Under the pieces are notes generated by a model. That model was not told the DNA's origin. It saw only the letters and a program-made list of their open reading frames with translations, and made no database searches. A stretch of DNA of 64,000 bases, from contig QANZ01048874.1 in NCBI GenBank assembly GCA_003254925.1, positions 65,054 to 129,053 on the forward strand, given 5' to 3'. Position 1 is the first letter of the stretch. The number at the start of each line of letters is the position of its first letter. Positions 1 to 10,048 of this stretch are shown here, one piece after another. The stretch is from Chamaecrista fasciculata. Taxonomy: Eukaryota; Streptophyta; Magnoliopsida; Fabales; Fabaceae. A program made the translations under genes and the position numbers.

Positions 1-2
1 TA

Positions 3-656
3 CTAGTTGGTGCTACGGATGATGCTACGGATCCTTGCCTCACAAGCCCTTCCAATCTCGTAAGAAACAACGGCATCTTCACAAGCATGTTGTACCTGCG
101 CAGTGGTGAGGCATTCAGCTTCCCAATCACTCAATGTCGCATCTGAGGGCCTCTTAATATCCACACCAAGAATCTCAGATGCCAAACTCGTAAACCCTAT
201 GCTTCCTCTCGTTCTCGTCGAACAAACCATGAGATCCACAACACGCCCTACCCGAAGATCATATTCCTCCAACAAATCTTGCTTAGCTGATTCAATTCCT
301 ACGCCAACGAAAATATAATCCCTATTTATGAGGAAGTTTATGAGAGATTGAGGAATATAAGGGGCATGGAAAATTTGAAAGATTAGACAACGCCGCCCAA
401 CACAGAGTTGAAGAGTAGCCACTTTGTGGGGAAGGAAGATGAGCTGACTCTCAATGTCTAAACCCACTATGAGTTTATCCGAGTAACGACGCTCGTTTTG
501 TACGGTGGAGATCCAATCCTCCACGATCGATGGCGTACTCGTCACGGTGGCTTTTATATCCTTGTCGATGAAGTTCACCAAGTATTCAGAATACTTCAAA
601 TTGATGCCAATCGACATGCTTTTCACAACTCTTTGAAAAGGCTTCGGCCGAAACAA
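3..656 (-). CDS. Werner-type 3'-5' exonuclease domain protein, upstream tandem copy, probably catalytically impaired
   Basis: This intronless 217-aa protein is an RNase D/WRN-like DEDD exonuclease domain with little else; plant proteins of this type are usually about 200-240 aa. Motif I (GLDIE, D67 and E69) is present. Aligned with the tandem neighbour at 3102-3812, the motif II aspartate (D148 there) is replaced by alanine at about residue 124. The motif III tyrosine (Y212 there) is histidine at residue 190, although the last aspartate (D194) remains. The stretch after motif I is also several residues shorter. The family removes nucleotides from DNA or RNA 3' ends using two metal ions held by these acids, so I infer weak or no activity. 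The frame is intact, so the protein may still be made. The upstream flanks of both copies share a GC-rich CGCGGGCTTGGGCC-type stretch, which supports tandem duplication. Confidence 0.85.
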   Translation of the reverse strand: MFRPKPFQRVVKSMSIGINLKYSEYLVNFIDKDIKATVTSTPSIVEDWISTVQNERRYSDKLIVGLDIESQLIFLPHKVATLQLCVGRRCLIFQIFHAPYIPQSLINFLINRDYIFVGVGIESAKQDLLEEYDLRVGRVVDLMVCSTRTRGSIGFTSLASEILGVDIKRPSDATLSDWEAECLTTAQVQHACEDAVVSYEIGRACEARIRSIIRSTN

Positions 657-1074
657 AATCTCTTTGAAAAGGTTATGACTCTCTTCTTTTTAGGTTTTGG
701 TATAAAATATCTAAATATAGCTTCCAAGGAAGGAACGGTCGATGGGAAACTTTCACGCGGGCTTGGGCCTGAGAAAGTTATGAAAGATAAATGCAATATC
801 TATACAATATCACCTTTATTTTGAAAGATATATATATAAATTTCAGAAGAAATCTATTATTTTGTTAATTACTCAATCAATTTATTTGATTCTATTAATC
901 TCTCAATATTACATACTTAATTAATAACGGCATAGATTCTCGAATTTGATTAAAATCATATTTGCAATTCAAAATTTAAAACTCATTATATAAGTTGAAC
1001 CACATTTGTTGATTCTTTAATAAAAAAATGTGATATATATATAAACGTTATATGTTCAAGTTAATCCTAAATAT

Positions 1075-1519
1075 ATACTTGATAATAGGCCAATAATCAG
1101 GAGGCCCAAAAGGCTCAACCCAATAGCGTGCAAGTCCAACAAAAAAGTCACCCAAGCATGAATGCCTCGCACTTCTTCATCAGTTGAGGACGCCAACAGT
1201 CATAAGTGATGTGGGCGTCCACGTGATAACGGATAAGGAAATATTGCCTGATCAATCAAGGATCAATCAAGATCCTCCCGAAGATCCTTTCCCTGATAAC
1301 GCCTTGACCACTAAGGCATCTTCGCAGGAAAGGAAAGTACGTGGGAGCCAAGGATCACAATCAGATCAGCCAAGATCACAATCAACCATCCAGGCATTTA
1401 TGGTGAGATCTCATCCAGGGCCATCCCTGTATGTTCATTGACTTGCAGGTGACTTCCGACCCAGAGTTGCCTCATCGAACCAGGTAATGACCCCAGCCAG
1501 AACCAAGTTCATCAATACT
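1075..1519 (+). mobile_element. Solo LTR (fossil LTR retroelement), 5-bp TSD ATACT
   Basis: The LTR body runs 1080-1514, beginning TGATAATAGGCC and ending AGTTCATCA. It is flanked by the exact 5-bp direct repeat ATACT (1075-1079 and 1515-1519). It shares both ends and internal blocks (GATCAATCAAGGATCAA-like, GCCTTGGCCA-like) with the 618-bp solo LTR at 10054-10671, but is about 180 bp shorter. No internal domain remains, as expected after LTR-LTR recombination. Superfamily is not certain; the ends look Gypsy-like. Confidence 0.8.
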
Positions 1520-1581
1520 CATAGCAAAGGATAAATGTCAGAACCAGGTTCATCAATACTCATAGCAAAGGATAAATGTCA
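1500..1581. repeat. 41-bp tandem duplication across an LTR end
   Basis: Two near-identical 41-bp units (1500-1540 and 1541-1581) each carry the last bases of the solo LTR, its target-site duplication and 3' flank. They differ by one base in AACCAAG versus AACCAGG. The duplication must post-date the LTR insertion. Confidence 0.9.
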
Positions 1582-1701
1582 TTGACAAGCATCAAAAGGC
1601 CCCAAAAAATTTGAAACCAGCAAATGACTTTCATGTTCCATGAGAGGGCCTTCAATTTGACTTCGAAGATTAGAGAACCACAAGGAAGCCATCCATGGAT
1701 C

Positions 1702-2143
1702 AAACTTAGGAATGATCAAAATACTCATATTCAATGAAGACCCTGAAATTTATTCTATGGGTATAGGTCTAGATCCGGATCCATCCTTAATGGGTCCGGA
1801 TTCGGATATGGTGGTACCTTATCCATATACTTGTTAGTAATAAAAAATATATTTTAATATATAATACTTTAACACTTTTTATTGAAAAAATATTAAATTT
1901 TTTATAAATATTGAAATATTGTATTAATGCATTTTTATTTATGATTTATTTTTTTTATTTTTAGTAGTTATAAATGTAAAATGTTAGATGAATTAATATA
2001 AATTTTATATTAAAAAAATAGTTTATTTTAAAATCTTTTCGGGTCTGGGTCCAGATATGGGGATTAAACTACATGGCAGGTATGGGTATGGGTATGGGTA
2101 TGGGGATTATTTTGATACCCGCTTACCCACGATCATCCAACCT
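1702..2143. mobile_element. Short inverted-repeat element (hAT-like MITE), copy 1
   Basis: The segment opens with TAGGAATGATCAAAATACTC and closes with an imperfect inverse (TTTTGATACCC...GATCATCC). Inside are an AT-rich core and GGGTATGGGTATGGG runs. A second member of the family lies at 19649-20228, in the first intron of the DUF7036 gene, with the same end sequences. No coding capacity is visible. The exact ends of this copy are uncertain. Confidence 0.55.
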
Positions 2144-2409
2144 CTGTCATGAGCAACCATACTCAACGCCAACTGGACAATGAGGTGGCAGATGAAGTGG
2201 AATCTGATGTGGCAGTCTGCAAAATGAATGATGAGATAGTGGGACATATGGAAGGTGGTCCCAAATGCAAGGGAAAAAGGTGTAACGATTTGGTGAGAGA
2301 GTGTGTGGAAATTGTGGGAATTCTCTTCTCTCTGCATCTCTGTCTCTCTATCTTCCTGAGTTCTTCTTTTGCTAGTATTATCATAATGGTGGCTTACTGA
2401 AATAACATA

Positions 2410-2700
2410 TTTGGGTTCATATTTCCTGTATTTGTTGGGTTATGCCCATAACAACCACAAAGTTGTTTTATTGCCCGAATGAATAATATTGAAGGCACCC
2501 AAAGCAACAAGAGCAGAGCCCCAATTCAAACACTTGGCTAAAACAGAATTATTAGAAGTCTTTAAATTAGCTCTAGCTAAACAAATCTTTGCCCAAGTAG
2601 CATTGGGTTCCAGTTTTAATTTGCTCTCCACACAAACTTCCCTAAGAAGGCTTGGTTTCTCTCAAAAGATCTAAAGATCCCCAACCCACCATCTTTAATT
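2410..2700 (-). pseudogene. L1-type LINE remnant (region downstream of the reverse transcriptase)
   Basis: On the minus strand the frame reads DGGLGIFRSFERNQAFLGKF. After a frameshift it continues in another frame with LEPNATWAKICLARANL and further residues that end in NKTTLWLLWA. This matches the pattern of plant L1 ORF2 after the reverse transcriptase: GGLGI...N.AFL.K..W, then EP..LWA+...AKY, then GN...FW. Only about 290 bp survive and the frame is broken, so this is a dead fragment. It lies between the two exonuclease copies. Confidence 0.6.
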
Positions 2701-3101
2701 TGTAGGTCATGATGTGTTATTATTTAGTCTAACGGTATTCCTACTTCTTCTATAGTCAGATTCCATAATCTTGCTTCTCACCATATAACTATAAGCATGC
2801 ATCCTCTTCTTTACAACCATGGCTTAGCTAATTTCTAGTTTAGCAAGAAAAAAGAAGAAAGAAAATAAAAGGAATGTACGTATTCAAATATTCAACTGAA
2901 AAGAGAACATATGATATGTGTATATATATAAAGAGCTTCAATTCAGTCATCAGTACACAAAATCACACGGCAAAACATAATTCTAAATTCAGGAAATTAA
3001 TTAATGGTAACACTAACATCACCAGTAACAAAGCATTCACATTACTAATATTAATCAAGAAAACCTAAAACCCAATTAGATGACTAGAGCAAGAAGACGC
3101 A
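2701..3101. other. Gene-free spacer
   Basis: This AT-rich stretch lies downstream of the exonuclease gene at 3102-3812 and probably includes its 3' UTR. I see no coding, RNA or repeat structure in it. Confidence 0.5.
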
Positions 3102-3812
3102 TTACTTAATGATGCCACGGATCCATGCCTCACAAACCATCCCAATACGGAAAGAAACAAAAGCATCAATACAAGCATATTCTACTTGCAGAAGGGTGAG
3201 GTACTCAGCTTGCCAATCACTCAAGGTCACATTTGAGGGCTTCTCAATATCAAAACGAAGAATCTCACGCGCCAAATCCTTCAACCCTATGTTTCTCCTA
3301 ACCGAATAAACAGTGAGATCCACAGAACGACCTACCCAAAGACCATAATCCTCAAATAATTTCTGATTATCTGCTCCAATTCCGACGCCAACAAAAGTGT
3401 GATCCCTGTTTCCGAGGAAGTCTCTGAGAGACTGAGGAATAAAGATGGCATGAAAAATCTGAAAGATGAGACATCGCCGGCCAACACAGAGTTGAAGAGT
3501 AGCCACTTTGTTACGATTTTGGTAGCGATTGGAGTTGGGACGCCACTCAATGTCCAAACCCACTACGAGTCTGTGTAGCTCTACCGACTCTCGATTCAGA
3601 TTTTGTACGGTGGAGATCCAAGCGTCCACAACCCTCGGCACATTCGTCACGGTGGTTTTTATCTCGTTGCCGTAGAAGTTGACGCAGTATTCTAAATAAG
3701 ATAAATGGATGCTGTTGCCGATCGGTGAGCACTGGTGGTAGTGACAGATTGACATGGTTTTCACAATTCTTTGGAAAGCCGATGACTTTTTTTTCTTTTC
3801 TTTTCTTTTCAC
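3102..3812 (-). CDS. Werner-type 3'-5' exonuclease domain protein, intact-looking copy
   Basis: This intronless 236-aa DEDDy exonuclease keeps all expected catalytic residues: D87 and E89 in VVGLDIEW, D148 in VGVGIGADNQKL, and Y212 and D216 in EYACIDAF. The human WRN exonuclease domain has the same D-E-D-Y-D set. The expected activity is metal-dependent 3'-5' trimming of nucleic acid; substrate and location are not shown by the sequence. The first methionine gives a lysine-rich start encoded by a CTTTT-type repeat. The second in-frame methionine (residue 20, MSICHYHQ) aligns better with MSIGINL in the tandem copy and may be the real start. No helicase part is present, as is usual for plant WRNexo-like proteins. 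Confidence 0.88.
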   Translation of the reverse strand: MKRKEKKKKSSAFQRIVKTMSICHYHQCSPIGNSIHLSYLEYCVNFYGNEIKTTVTNVPRVVDAWISTVQNLNRESVELHRLVVGLDIEWRPNSNRYQNRNKVATLQLCVGRRCLIFQIFHAIFIPQSLRDFLGNRDHTFVGVGIGADNQKLFEDYGLWVGRSVDLTVYSVRRNIGLKDLAREILRFDIEKPSNVTLSDWQAEYLTLLQVEYACIDAFVSFRIGMVCEAWIRGIIK

Positions 3813-5128
3813 TTTATGATATAATGAAATATCTTAGCTTCCAAGTAACCCTAGAAAGAAAGTTTTCGCGCGGGCTTGGGCCCGAAAATTATTGATCCAT
3901 ATACTAAGGAAAATAAAACGAAAACAATTTGATATCAATTAGTTTTATTTTAAGAGACCGAAGCCAGTTAATTTTTTCATTAACGATTGATTTTCATTGT
4001 AGGCAAAATTCGTTAATTAATTTCTTCCACTTTTATTCGCTTACTTGTTTATAAGTCTTCGTCTCCAACGTCAATTCTTCCTCCTTTTTTTGGCCATTTA
4101 ATCAATTGTAAGTATTGTAAACATTAATCCAATGATACACAATCATTGGTCCAATAGTATTAAAGTCTAAATTAAATTTTCTGGATAATCTAATTATATT
4201 CTTAAGAATATCTAGGAAAATAATATTCTATATAAATAATCAAATCGGATGTTGAAGGTGAGCTACTGGTATTTCAATTAAATAAGCAAGGTTAGTTATA
4301 TCTCTTTGATTTCAAGTCTAAATATCAGAGTTATAAAAACCGGACCGGACCGGCCGGTTGAACCGCGAACCGGTCAGTGGTCCGGTCCGAGTTGAGCACA
4401 AAACTGGGCAAGCTGAGAATCGATCAAGAACCGCCTGAACCGGTCAAAAACCGGGAAAACCGCCTTGAACCGGCCGGTTTTGAGGTTGAACCGGTTCAGT
4501 TTTTTTCTAATTTTTTTGTTTACTTTTTCTTGATTAAAATGATGTTATTTTAAAGAAATTTGTTTCTTATTATGTTTAGACTCAAAATAATACGTTATTT
4601 AATAGTTTTTAGTTCAAAATTTGATTTTTTATCCTCCTAATTAATCACTTTCTTACTCAATCCAGCTTAAATTTAAAGAGTTTATTATATATTTTTATTA
4701 TATTAAACTAAATATATTNAACATGCGAATGATATGACAACACATTAATTTATCTTCCATAAATTAATAATATGTTCACAACATATTTATCAAATAAAAT
4801 GATTGGCCCTAGGGCACAATCTCCAACATTTTTTGCCTAATTGAAATTGTCATAAAAAAAGTTAAATCGGACTTGAAGATAATTTTGAGACCAATTTTTC
4901 TTAATTTTTTACTTTTTTGTCCCAAACCTACTTTCGAACCCAATCTAATCTCATTTGTTAAAGATCTTAACTCGATAAAAAAATGACTTATTAAGAATAA
5001 CTTATTGCTTGAAATTTGTCGTATTCAGATTTAAAAGAGATATGACCAACTATCGTGAAATAAGCAGCCAACTATTAGAACTCGATTTGATCTTATTTGT
5101 TGATGGTCTTAAGTCTTAACTTAATAGA
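3813..5128. other. Intergenic AT-rich region
   Basis: This stretch holds the promoter side of the exonuclease gene (a GCGCGGGCTTGGGCCC stretch at about 3868), then AT-rich DNA containing the CCGGTT-rich repeat listed separately. I see no coding sequence. A single ambiguous base occurs near 4720. Confidence 0.5.
4327..4530. repeat. CCGGTT-rich repeat, relative of the hAT-like element at 55887-56354
   Basis: The sequence begins CAGAGTTATAAAAACCGG and is packed with AACCGG/CCGGTT words. The reverse complement of 56180-56354 begins CAGGGTTATTAAAATC and shares the block GGACCGGCCGGTTGAACCG and the phrase GGTCCGAG. The two are therefore the same family in opposite orientation. The far end of this copy is not clear. 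Confidence 0.6.
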
Positions 5129-5595
5129 ACAATTAATGGAAAAGACTTGTTGGTGCCTCTAATGTTTGGGGTCAGTTTCAGTTATGCCTCCAACGTTTAT
5201 TTTGTGTCAATTATGGCCCCAACATTTCACATTGTTGTCAGTTATACCCTAACCTTAATTTTTTTGGGCCAAATTCCTATTTTGGTCCACCAAGTTTGCT
5301 CAAAGTTTCGTTTTGGTCTATCAGCTCAAAGTCCTTCATTCATCATCATCTTCACCACCACCAGCACAGCGGCGGCGGTGTGGTGGTGGTGGTGGTGGTG
5401 AAGATGATGATGAACGAAGGACTTTGAGCTGAGGGACCAAAACGAAACTTTGAGAAAACTTGAGGGACTAAAATAGGACTTTGACCCAAAAAATTGAGAT
5501 TAAGGTATAATTGACAACAATGTGAAATGTTGGGGGAATAACTAAAACTGAACTCAAACGTTAGAGGTACCAACAGGTCTTTTACCACAATTAAT
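5129..5595. mobile_element. Foldback MITE of Mutator type with 9-bp TSD
   Basis: The element body (5138-5586, 449 bp) is almost wholly two inverted arms of about 220 bp that meet at a CCACCACC/GGTGGTGG centre near 5350-5400. Outer ends are GGAAAAGACTTGTTGGT and ACCAACAGGTCTTTTACC. It is flanked by the exact 9-bp repeat ACAATTAAT (5129-5137 and 5587-5595), the target-site length typical of Mutator-like elements. It is non-coding; the ORFs across it are mirror images of the arms. Confidence 0.85.
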
Positions 5596-6197
5596 TGTTA
5601 AAATCAACTCGGAGCTTTAAACTGTCACATCTCAACGTGAAACGAGAGAGATATGACAAATTCAATAGTTTAAGACCAAAATAAAATTTAATAAAAATAT
5701 GTAAAGCCAATATAAATTTTTGAAATATTTAAAACTAAAATAAACTTAAAAATATATATTTAAGACCAAATTAATTATACCATCGAATAAATATAAAAAG
5801 AATATATATTTACTCTTCAATTTGTATTTGATCATATAAATATAAAAGTAGTTGGCGAAAAAAAATATAAATATAAAAGAATAGAGGCCAAAGTCACAAA
5901 TCTTTTTTGTATTGGATAGATTTTAAATTGGTTGTTTATCTTTTATTCGTTTTAAATTAATCTTATATATTTTTGTGATGTTTAAAATTGATCCCAAAAT
6001 TTTAAAATCAATCTAAAATAAATAAAAAAAATAAGGAACATTTATCCTATACACCAATTAAAGACTTTAGCCAAGAATATATATTTGGTCATGAATATGT
6101 GAGGTAACTAACAAACAAAGAGAAATGGTATGTAGAGGACGTTATCGTAATTTCATGAATATGTTGGATCCCAATAATAATAAATCGCCGGCCAACG
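5596..6197. other. AT-rich spacer and promoter side of the 6273 gene
   Basis: There is no coding sequence. The end of the spacer leads into the gene starting at 6273, whose 5' leader has a pentanucleotide run (TTTAC, about five copies, 6240-6263). Confidence 0.5.
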
Positions 6198-6272
6198 ATG
6201 TCCATGTGTGACGAGTCCCCATCTCTTCCACACACACTTTTACTTTACTTTACTTTACTTTACTCCCACCAA

Positions 6273-6785
6273 ATGGCAGACGACAACGCCACCAATACCG
6301 CCGCCGTACACCAAAACGAATCCCTTCCTTCTTCTTCTTCTTCTTCCGGCGACGACGACCCCCTTGCTCCGGCCACCGGCGCCGCCGTCGACAACCAAGA
6401 TCCTCCTCCTGATCCCGATGCCGATGCCGATCTCGTCTGCCGCGATTCCAAGAGGCGCAAGATGTGTCCCAAGGCTCTTGAGAAGATCGAAGACTTCGTT
6501 CCGCCCACTCGAACCTTCTCCTTCACTTTCGATACCAAATCCGGTGCCGGAGGACCCGATGTCACGCCCAAATTCGGATCCTTCCACCTGATCGAGGAAT
6601 CGATGCCGCCTTTGACGGCGGAAGATTCGACTTGTCAAATTCCGGCGACCAAAGATGGAGATGATGGTGAGGTGGAAACGGCGGAGGAGGTTTTGGGTGT
6701 ATTCGAGGTCGTTGAAGTTGAAGAAGGGGTTGAATTGAATGATAGACAATTCCCAACTCAAATTGGTGAAAAATTAGAACTCTAG
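6273..6785 (+). CDS. Uncharacterised acidic plant protein
   Basis: This is an intronless 170-aa frame from the ATG at 6273 (MADDNATNTAAVHQ). An in-frame ATG at 6198 would add 25 residues translated from the TTTAC-repeat leader, which I consider less likely. The protein has a Ser run (residues 20-26), a Pro/Asp-rich stretch, a basic patch SKRRKMCPKALEKIEDFVPP (about residues 64-83) that could be a nuclear signal, then a conserved-looking FSFTFDTK and a Phe-Gly-Ser-Phe segment. A long acidic tail follows. Start context and codon use look like a real gene (GC-rich coding part in AT-rich surroundings). I do not recognise the family and assign no function. Confidence 0.65.
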   Translation: MADDNATNTAAVHQNESLPSSSSSSGDDDPLAPATGAAVDNQDPPPDPDADADLVCRDSKRRKMCPKALEKIEDFVPPTRTFSFTFDTKSGAGGPDVTPKFGSFHLIEESMPPLTAEDSTCQIPATKDGDDGEVETAEEVLGVFEVVEVEEGVELNDRQFPTQIGEKLEL

Positions 6786-7769
6786 ATCACGTTTATGCTT
6801 TGCTTTCCCCATCTATGATCGATTTGTAAGCGTGATTTGTTTCTTGTAATTGTAATTCAAATGCTAATTAAGAATAAAAAATTTGTTGAGATCAAATCTC
6901 AAAGTAGCTTTTCGTGGCTGATCTGAGTCTGAGCGAGATCCACGGATTGACGAGCGGCTATGGTTAGAGGTCACTCTGCTTTTTTACTCTCTGCACGTGC
7001 GGTTTTGCTTTCTTTTTCTCTAATCACCAATATCATAATTATCGATGGGTCCAAAACCTGTCCTTCACAACTCGTCAATCGTAGAAGTTTTTTTTAACGA
7101 ATTAGCTTAACTTACCTAATCTACTGTCCCAATTCAGCTTTCGGGTTTTATTCCAAGTTAAATGCATAGTTTTTGTTTTAATTGTTTAAAAACCTTTTAT
7201 ATTATAAAAGATAATGTAAGGTTCTAAATTAGTTATTTTTTAATTACTATCAAGGGGAAATGTCGGATGATGATGACCTGTGCACATTTACACAATTCAA
7301 TTACCCACCATTATAAAACATGCAAAATTATATTGACTACAATAGAGTTGGCACATTCATAATCGATAATTAATTATGATAATAGTGCGATTATCATTTT
7401 TTCATTTTCCATTTACTAATAAGATAGGAAAACATCCACGCACACACAGGTAAAAACGAAAATAGCCCATTACAGCTAGAAATTTTGAATCACCAAAATA
7501 AAATATTTACAAAATTACGTGCGAACTAATTAAATTACCTATACTGAGAAGTGGGAATAAAATGGTAGAACGGAAAGGATGGCATTGGAGCCTCAGCTTC
7601 ACCAATCGCTATTCCATCCTGGCAATATGGGAGTTGAGCATAAATTATACGGTAACACATATCTACAACCTAAACTATTGTCATTCAGTACGACAGTGAT
7701 TCATCTCTGGCTTTGGTCACGCCTGTAACATTTCACAACCTCCATGAGATTCTTGTTGATTTCAGTACT
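6786..7769. other. Convergent intergenic region
   Basis: This stretch lies between the 3' ends of the gene at 6273-6785 and the PI4K-gamma gene. It holds both 3' UTRs (an AATAAAA-like signal near 6870) and AT-rich spacer. I see nothing else. Confidence 0.5.
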
Positions 7770-9062
7770 TCAAGCCTCAAATTTCCCAGACAAAATCTTC
7801 TCCAAATTCTCCAAAAACAATTCCCATTCGCTTTGGTTCAGGCCTGCGAAGGAAACATAAGATTCTTCTTTGATTTTCTCATTGTTGGAAATACAAGTGA
7901 TGACAGCCATGGCTTGCAAACAAATGTTTTCTAGTTCACTAGGTGTTTCTTCTTCACCCCGAAACTCTCTTGTCATCATTTGACCTATATCAGCAAGACA
8001 AAGGCCAGCGGCAGCAGCTTGCTTTAAGAAAATGGTACACACAACAAGAACCCGTACAGAGGACTCCCTCAACAAAGGAAGGTCGGTTCTTAAAAGTTCT
8101 GCATCTTTGAAGGGATCAAGCTTAGATATGTATTCAAGCTCAGAATCTGAGAAAGGAATGGAAGCTTGTGGCCAATGCAGCCACTCAAAATATGGATCAT
8201 CCAACCACTCAGGTAGGCAGAGCCCATGGTCTATGGGAATAAGATCAGCAACTCCAGTACCCTTGTGGTCAATTTTCTTTACAAGTATATTTCCTGCATG
8301 TCTGTCAAGATTTAGAAGTCTAATGTCTAAAATCCCAATCTTGTGAACTGAAGCAACTGAGAATAAGGAAGGACCCAACTCTCCTGCATCAAAATCATGG
8401 TCAGCGAAGCGTTGGAGGGAGGCTATTTTACAAGGTGTAGGTGGAACTTTGGCTGCATCATCAACAGCAAAGAAGGAAGCATTAGAGAATTTTACTAAAG
8501 CAGAAGGAGGTACACCAGCGAAGCCTCCATAGTCAAGGAGATAGGCAGCCAATTCACGTATGCCAGTTTCACCTACCCGAATTGAGGCCTTCAATCCAGG
8601 TTGGCCCAACATCCGACCCCCCAAACCTTTTGGATTATTGAAGGCTAAAGGTTCTTCATCTGCTGGCTTTGCCACGGCAATACCATTGCCATTTTGACTA
8701 CGGAAGACATAGGCACCACCTAGCCCATTTGACAGTGGCAGAGGACGAACCCCAGAGGCCATAGCTATGGCAACCTCGACAACAAGAGCATATGCTGAAG
8801 CTCCACGACCACCAACCATCTCAATCCGAGGATTGGAACCAAACTCTTCCTCCACTGAAGTACTGGTTAGGGATAGGCAAGGAGTGGAGAAAATACAATG
8901 AACATTATCAGCTTCAAATGCTAGTTTAAAGGAGTGGACAAGACTAGTTTGGCTGTGTTCCAGATTGTTGTAGTGATCAAGGTCACCGTAGGACTGAAGC
9001 ATGCATCCATGAGATCGGCTAAAAGGCTTAAACCCATGATATTGGTCAACGCCTACAGCCAT
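7770..9062 (-). CDS. Phosphatidylinositol 4-kinase gamma-type kinase, without ubiquitin-like domain
   Basis: This intronless 430-aa member of the plant PI3/4-kinase gamma group carries the characteristic IAVAKPADEEPLAFNNPKG block, with K132 as the likely ATP-binding lysine. It also has GLGGRMLGQPGLKASIRVGE, the catalytic loop LDRHAGNIL (D253-N258) and the metal-binding IPIDHGLCLPE (D278). Members by name phosphorylate phosphatidylinositol, but several plant gamma members are reported to act mainly as protein kinases, so the substrate is uncertain. Longer relatives carry ubiquitin-like domains upstream; none is visible here, and the N-terminal ~100 residues are Ser/His-rich. The closest match I recall is the shorter gamma 1/8 subgroup, though those proteins can be longer, so the N-terminus may be short. 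The start at 9062 is the first ATG in frame. Confidence 0.88.
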   Translation of the reverse strand: MAVGVDQYHGFKPFSRSHGCMLQSYGDLDHYNNLEHSQTSLVHSFKLAFEADNVHCIFSTPCLSLTSTSVEEEFGSNPRIEMVGGRGASAYALVVEVAIAMASGVRPLPLSNGLGGAYVFRSQNGNGIAVAKPADEEPLAFNNPKGLGGRMLGQPGLKASIRVGETGIRELAAYLLDYGGFAGVPPSALVKFSNASFFAVDDAAKVPPTPCKIASLQRFADHDFDAGELGPSLFSVASVHKIGILDIRLLNLDRHAGNILVKKIDHKGTGVADLIPIDHGLCLPEWLDDPYFEWLHWPQASIPFSDSELEYISKLDPFKDAELLRTDLPLLRESSVRVLVVCTIFLKQAAAAGLCLADIGQMMTREFRGEEETPSELENICLQAMAVITCISNNEKIKEESYVSFAGLNQSEWELFLENLEKILSGKFEA

Positions 9063-9430
9063 TTCAAACCAGCTTGCTCAGATGAAAATGGCAGTAGAGT
9101 GTTCCAAGTGAGGATCTCCACACAAAATCCTCTGAATATTAATCTCCAAGGGGCAACGACATCCTGCAAATTGTAAACAAGCACAAGTGTGAAACTTGCT
9201 TCCACGGTATGCAGAATCAACATGATTGTCCTGGTATGTAGATGGAAGAAATATAAGGAGTCAATGAGTCATCACATTTGAGAACCAAACGCATCATTCA
9301 CACCCATTTGTCACCGTGTGTAGGAATTCAAATCGAAATCATAAGATACAAGTGTCTTGAGATAGTGAACGCCAAGTCGTTTTATGATTTTTTTTTTTAA
9401 TAATGATTCGAGATACAAAAAAATATTACA
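9063..9430. other. 5' region of the PI4K-gamma gene
   Basis: Minus-strand leader and promoter of the kinase gene. No other gene or repeat is seen. Confidence 0.4.
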
Positions 9431-9960
9431 AAAAATATTACTCATAATATTACTCATATATATACTAGAGAAAAAATTAAATATATATTTTTTGATTTTT
9501 TTTCAGTTGTTGCAATACAAAAAAATTACTCATATATATATATATTAGAGGAGATATCAACATGTATATTTTTTTGGTATGAATTATATATTTTTTCTCT
9601 TTATTGGTTTTGAATTTTGTTTTGAATATTGTACACTACAAAAAATATTATTCATATATATACTGGAGGAGGAACCAAATTGTAAAGTTTTGGGGATTGA
9701 ATTATATCTCTTTTCCTATTACTATTTTTGAATTTTGTTTTTATATTTTTACATCACAAAAAATATTACTCATATATATACTGGAGGATGGACCAAAACG
9801 TATATTTTTGGAGTCTGAATTATATATTTAATATCATGGACCAAAATATAAATAACATGGACTGAATTATTTTATTTTAAATTTTGACACTAAAAAATAT
9901 TACTTATATAATTTAGAAAATAGAAGAAGGACTAGATTACCAATATATCAAAAATTGTAT
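9431..9960. repeat. Degenerate AT-rich tandem array, unit about 120 bp
   Basis: The phrase CAAAAAATATTACTCATATATATACT-like, followed by a purine-rich GGAGGA-ACCAAA and then GAATTATAT, recurs around 9454, 9532, 9653, 9770 and (weakly) 9904. Spacing is about 120 bp for the best copies. It is non-coding, and the copies have diverged. Confidence 0.6.
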
Positions 9961-10048
9961 ATTTTGATTACTCACGTATTGACTTGTTGAGTTGGTATAA
10001 TTCCAAGGACTAAAATATTTTTTCAGGGAAATTAATATAAATTATGTA

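Noticed and set aside
498-824. Plus-strand 108-aa frame
   Set aside because: It is antisense to the exonuclease gene and its promoter; the minus-strand protein has clear family motifs.
1184-1441. 85-aa plus-strand ORF
   Set aside because: It lies inside the solo LTR and has no family likeness.
5147-5588. Two facing ORFs of 84 and 78 aa
   Set aside because: They are mirror translations of the two arms of one foldback MITE, with no protein family likeness.
6208-6761. Other-frame and antisense ORFs over the 6273-6785 gene
   Set aside because: Shadows created by GC-rich coding sequence; the chosen frame has the plausible start and composition.
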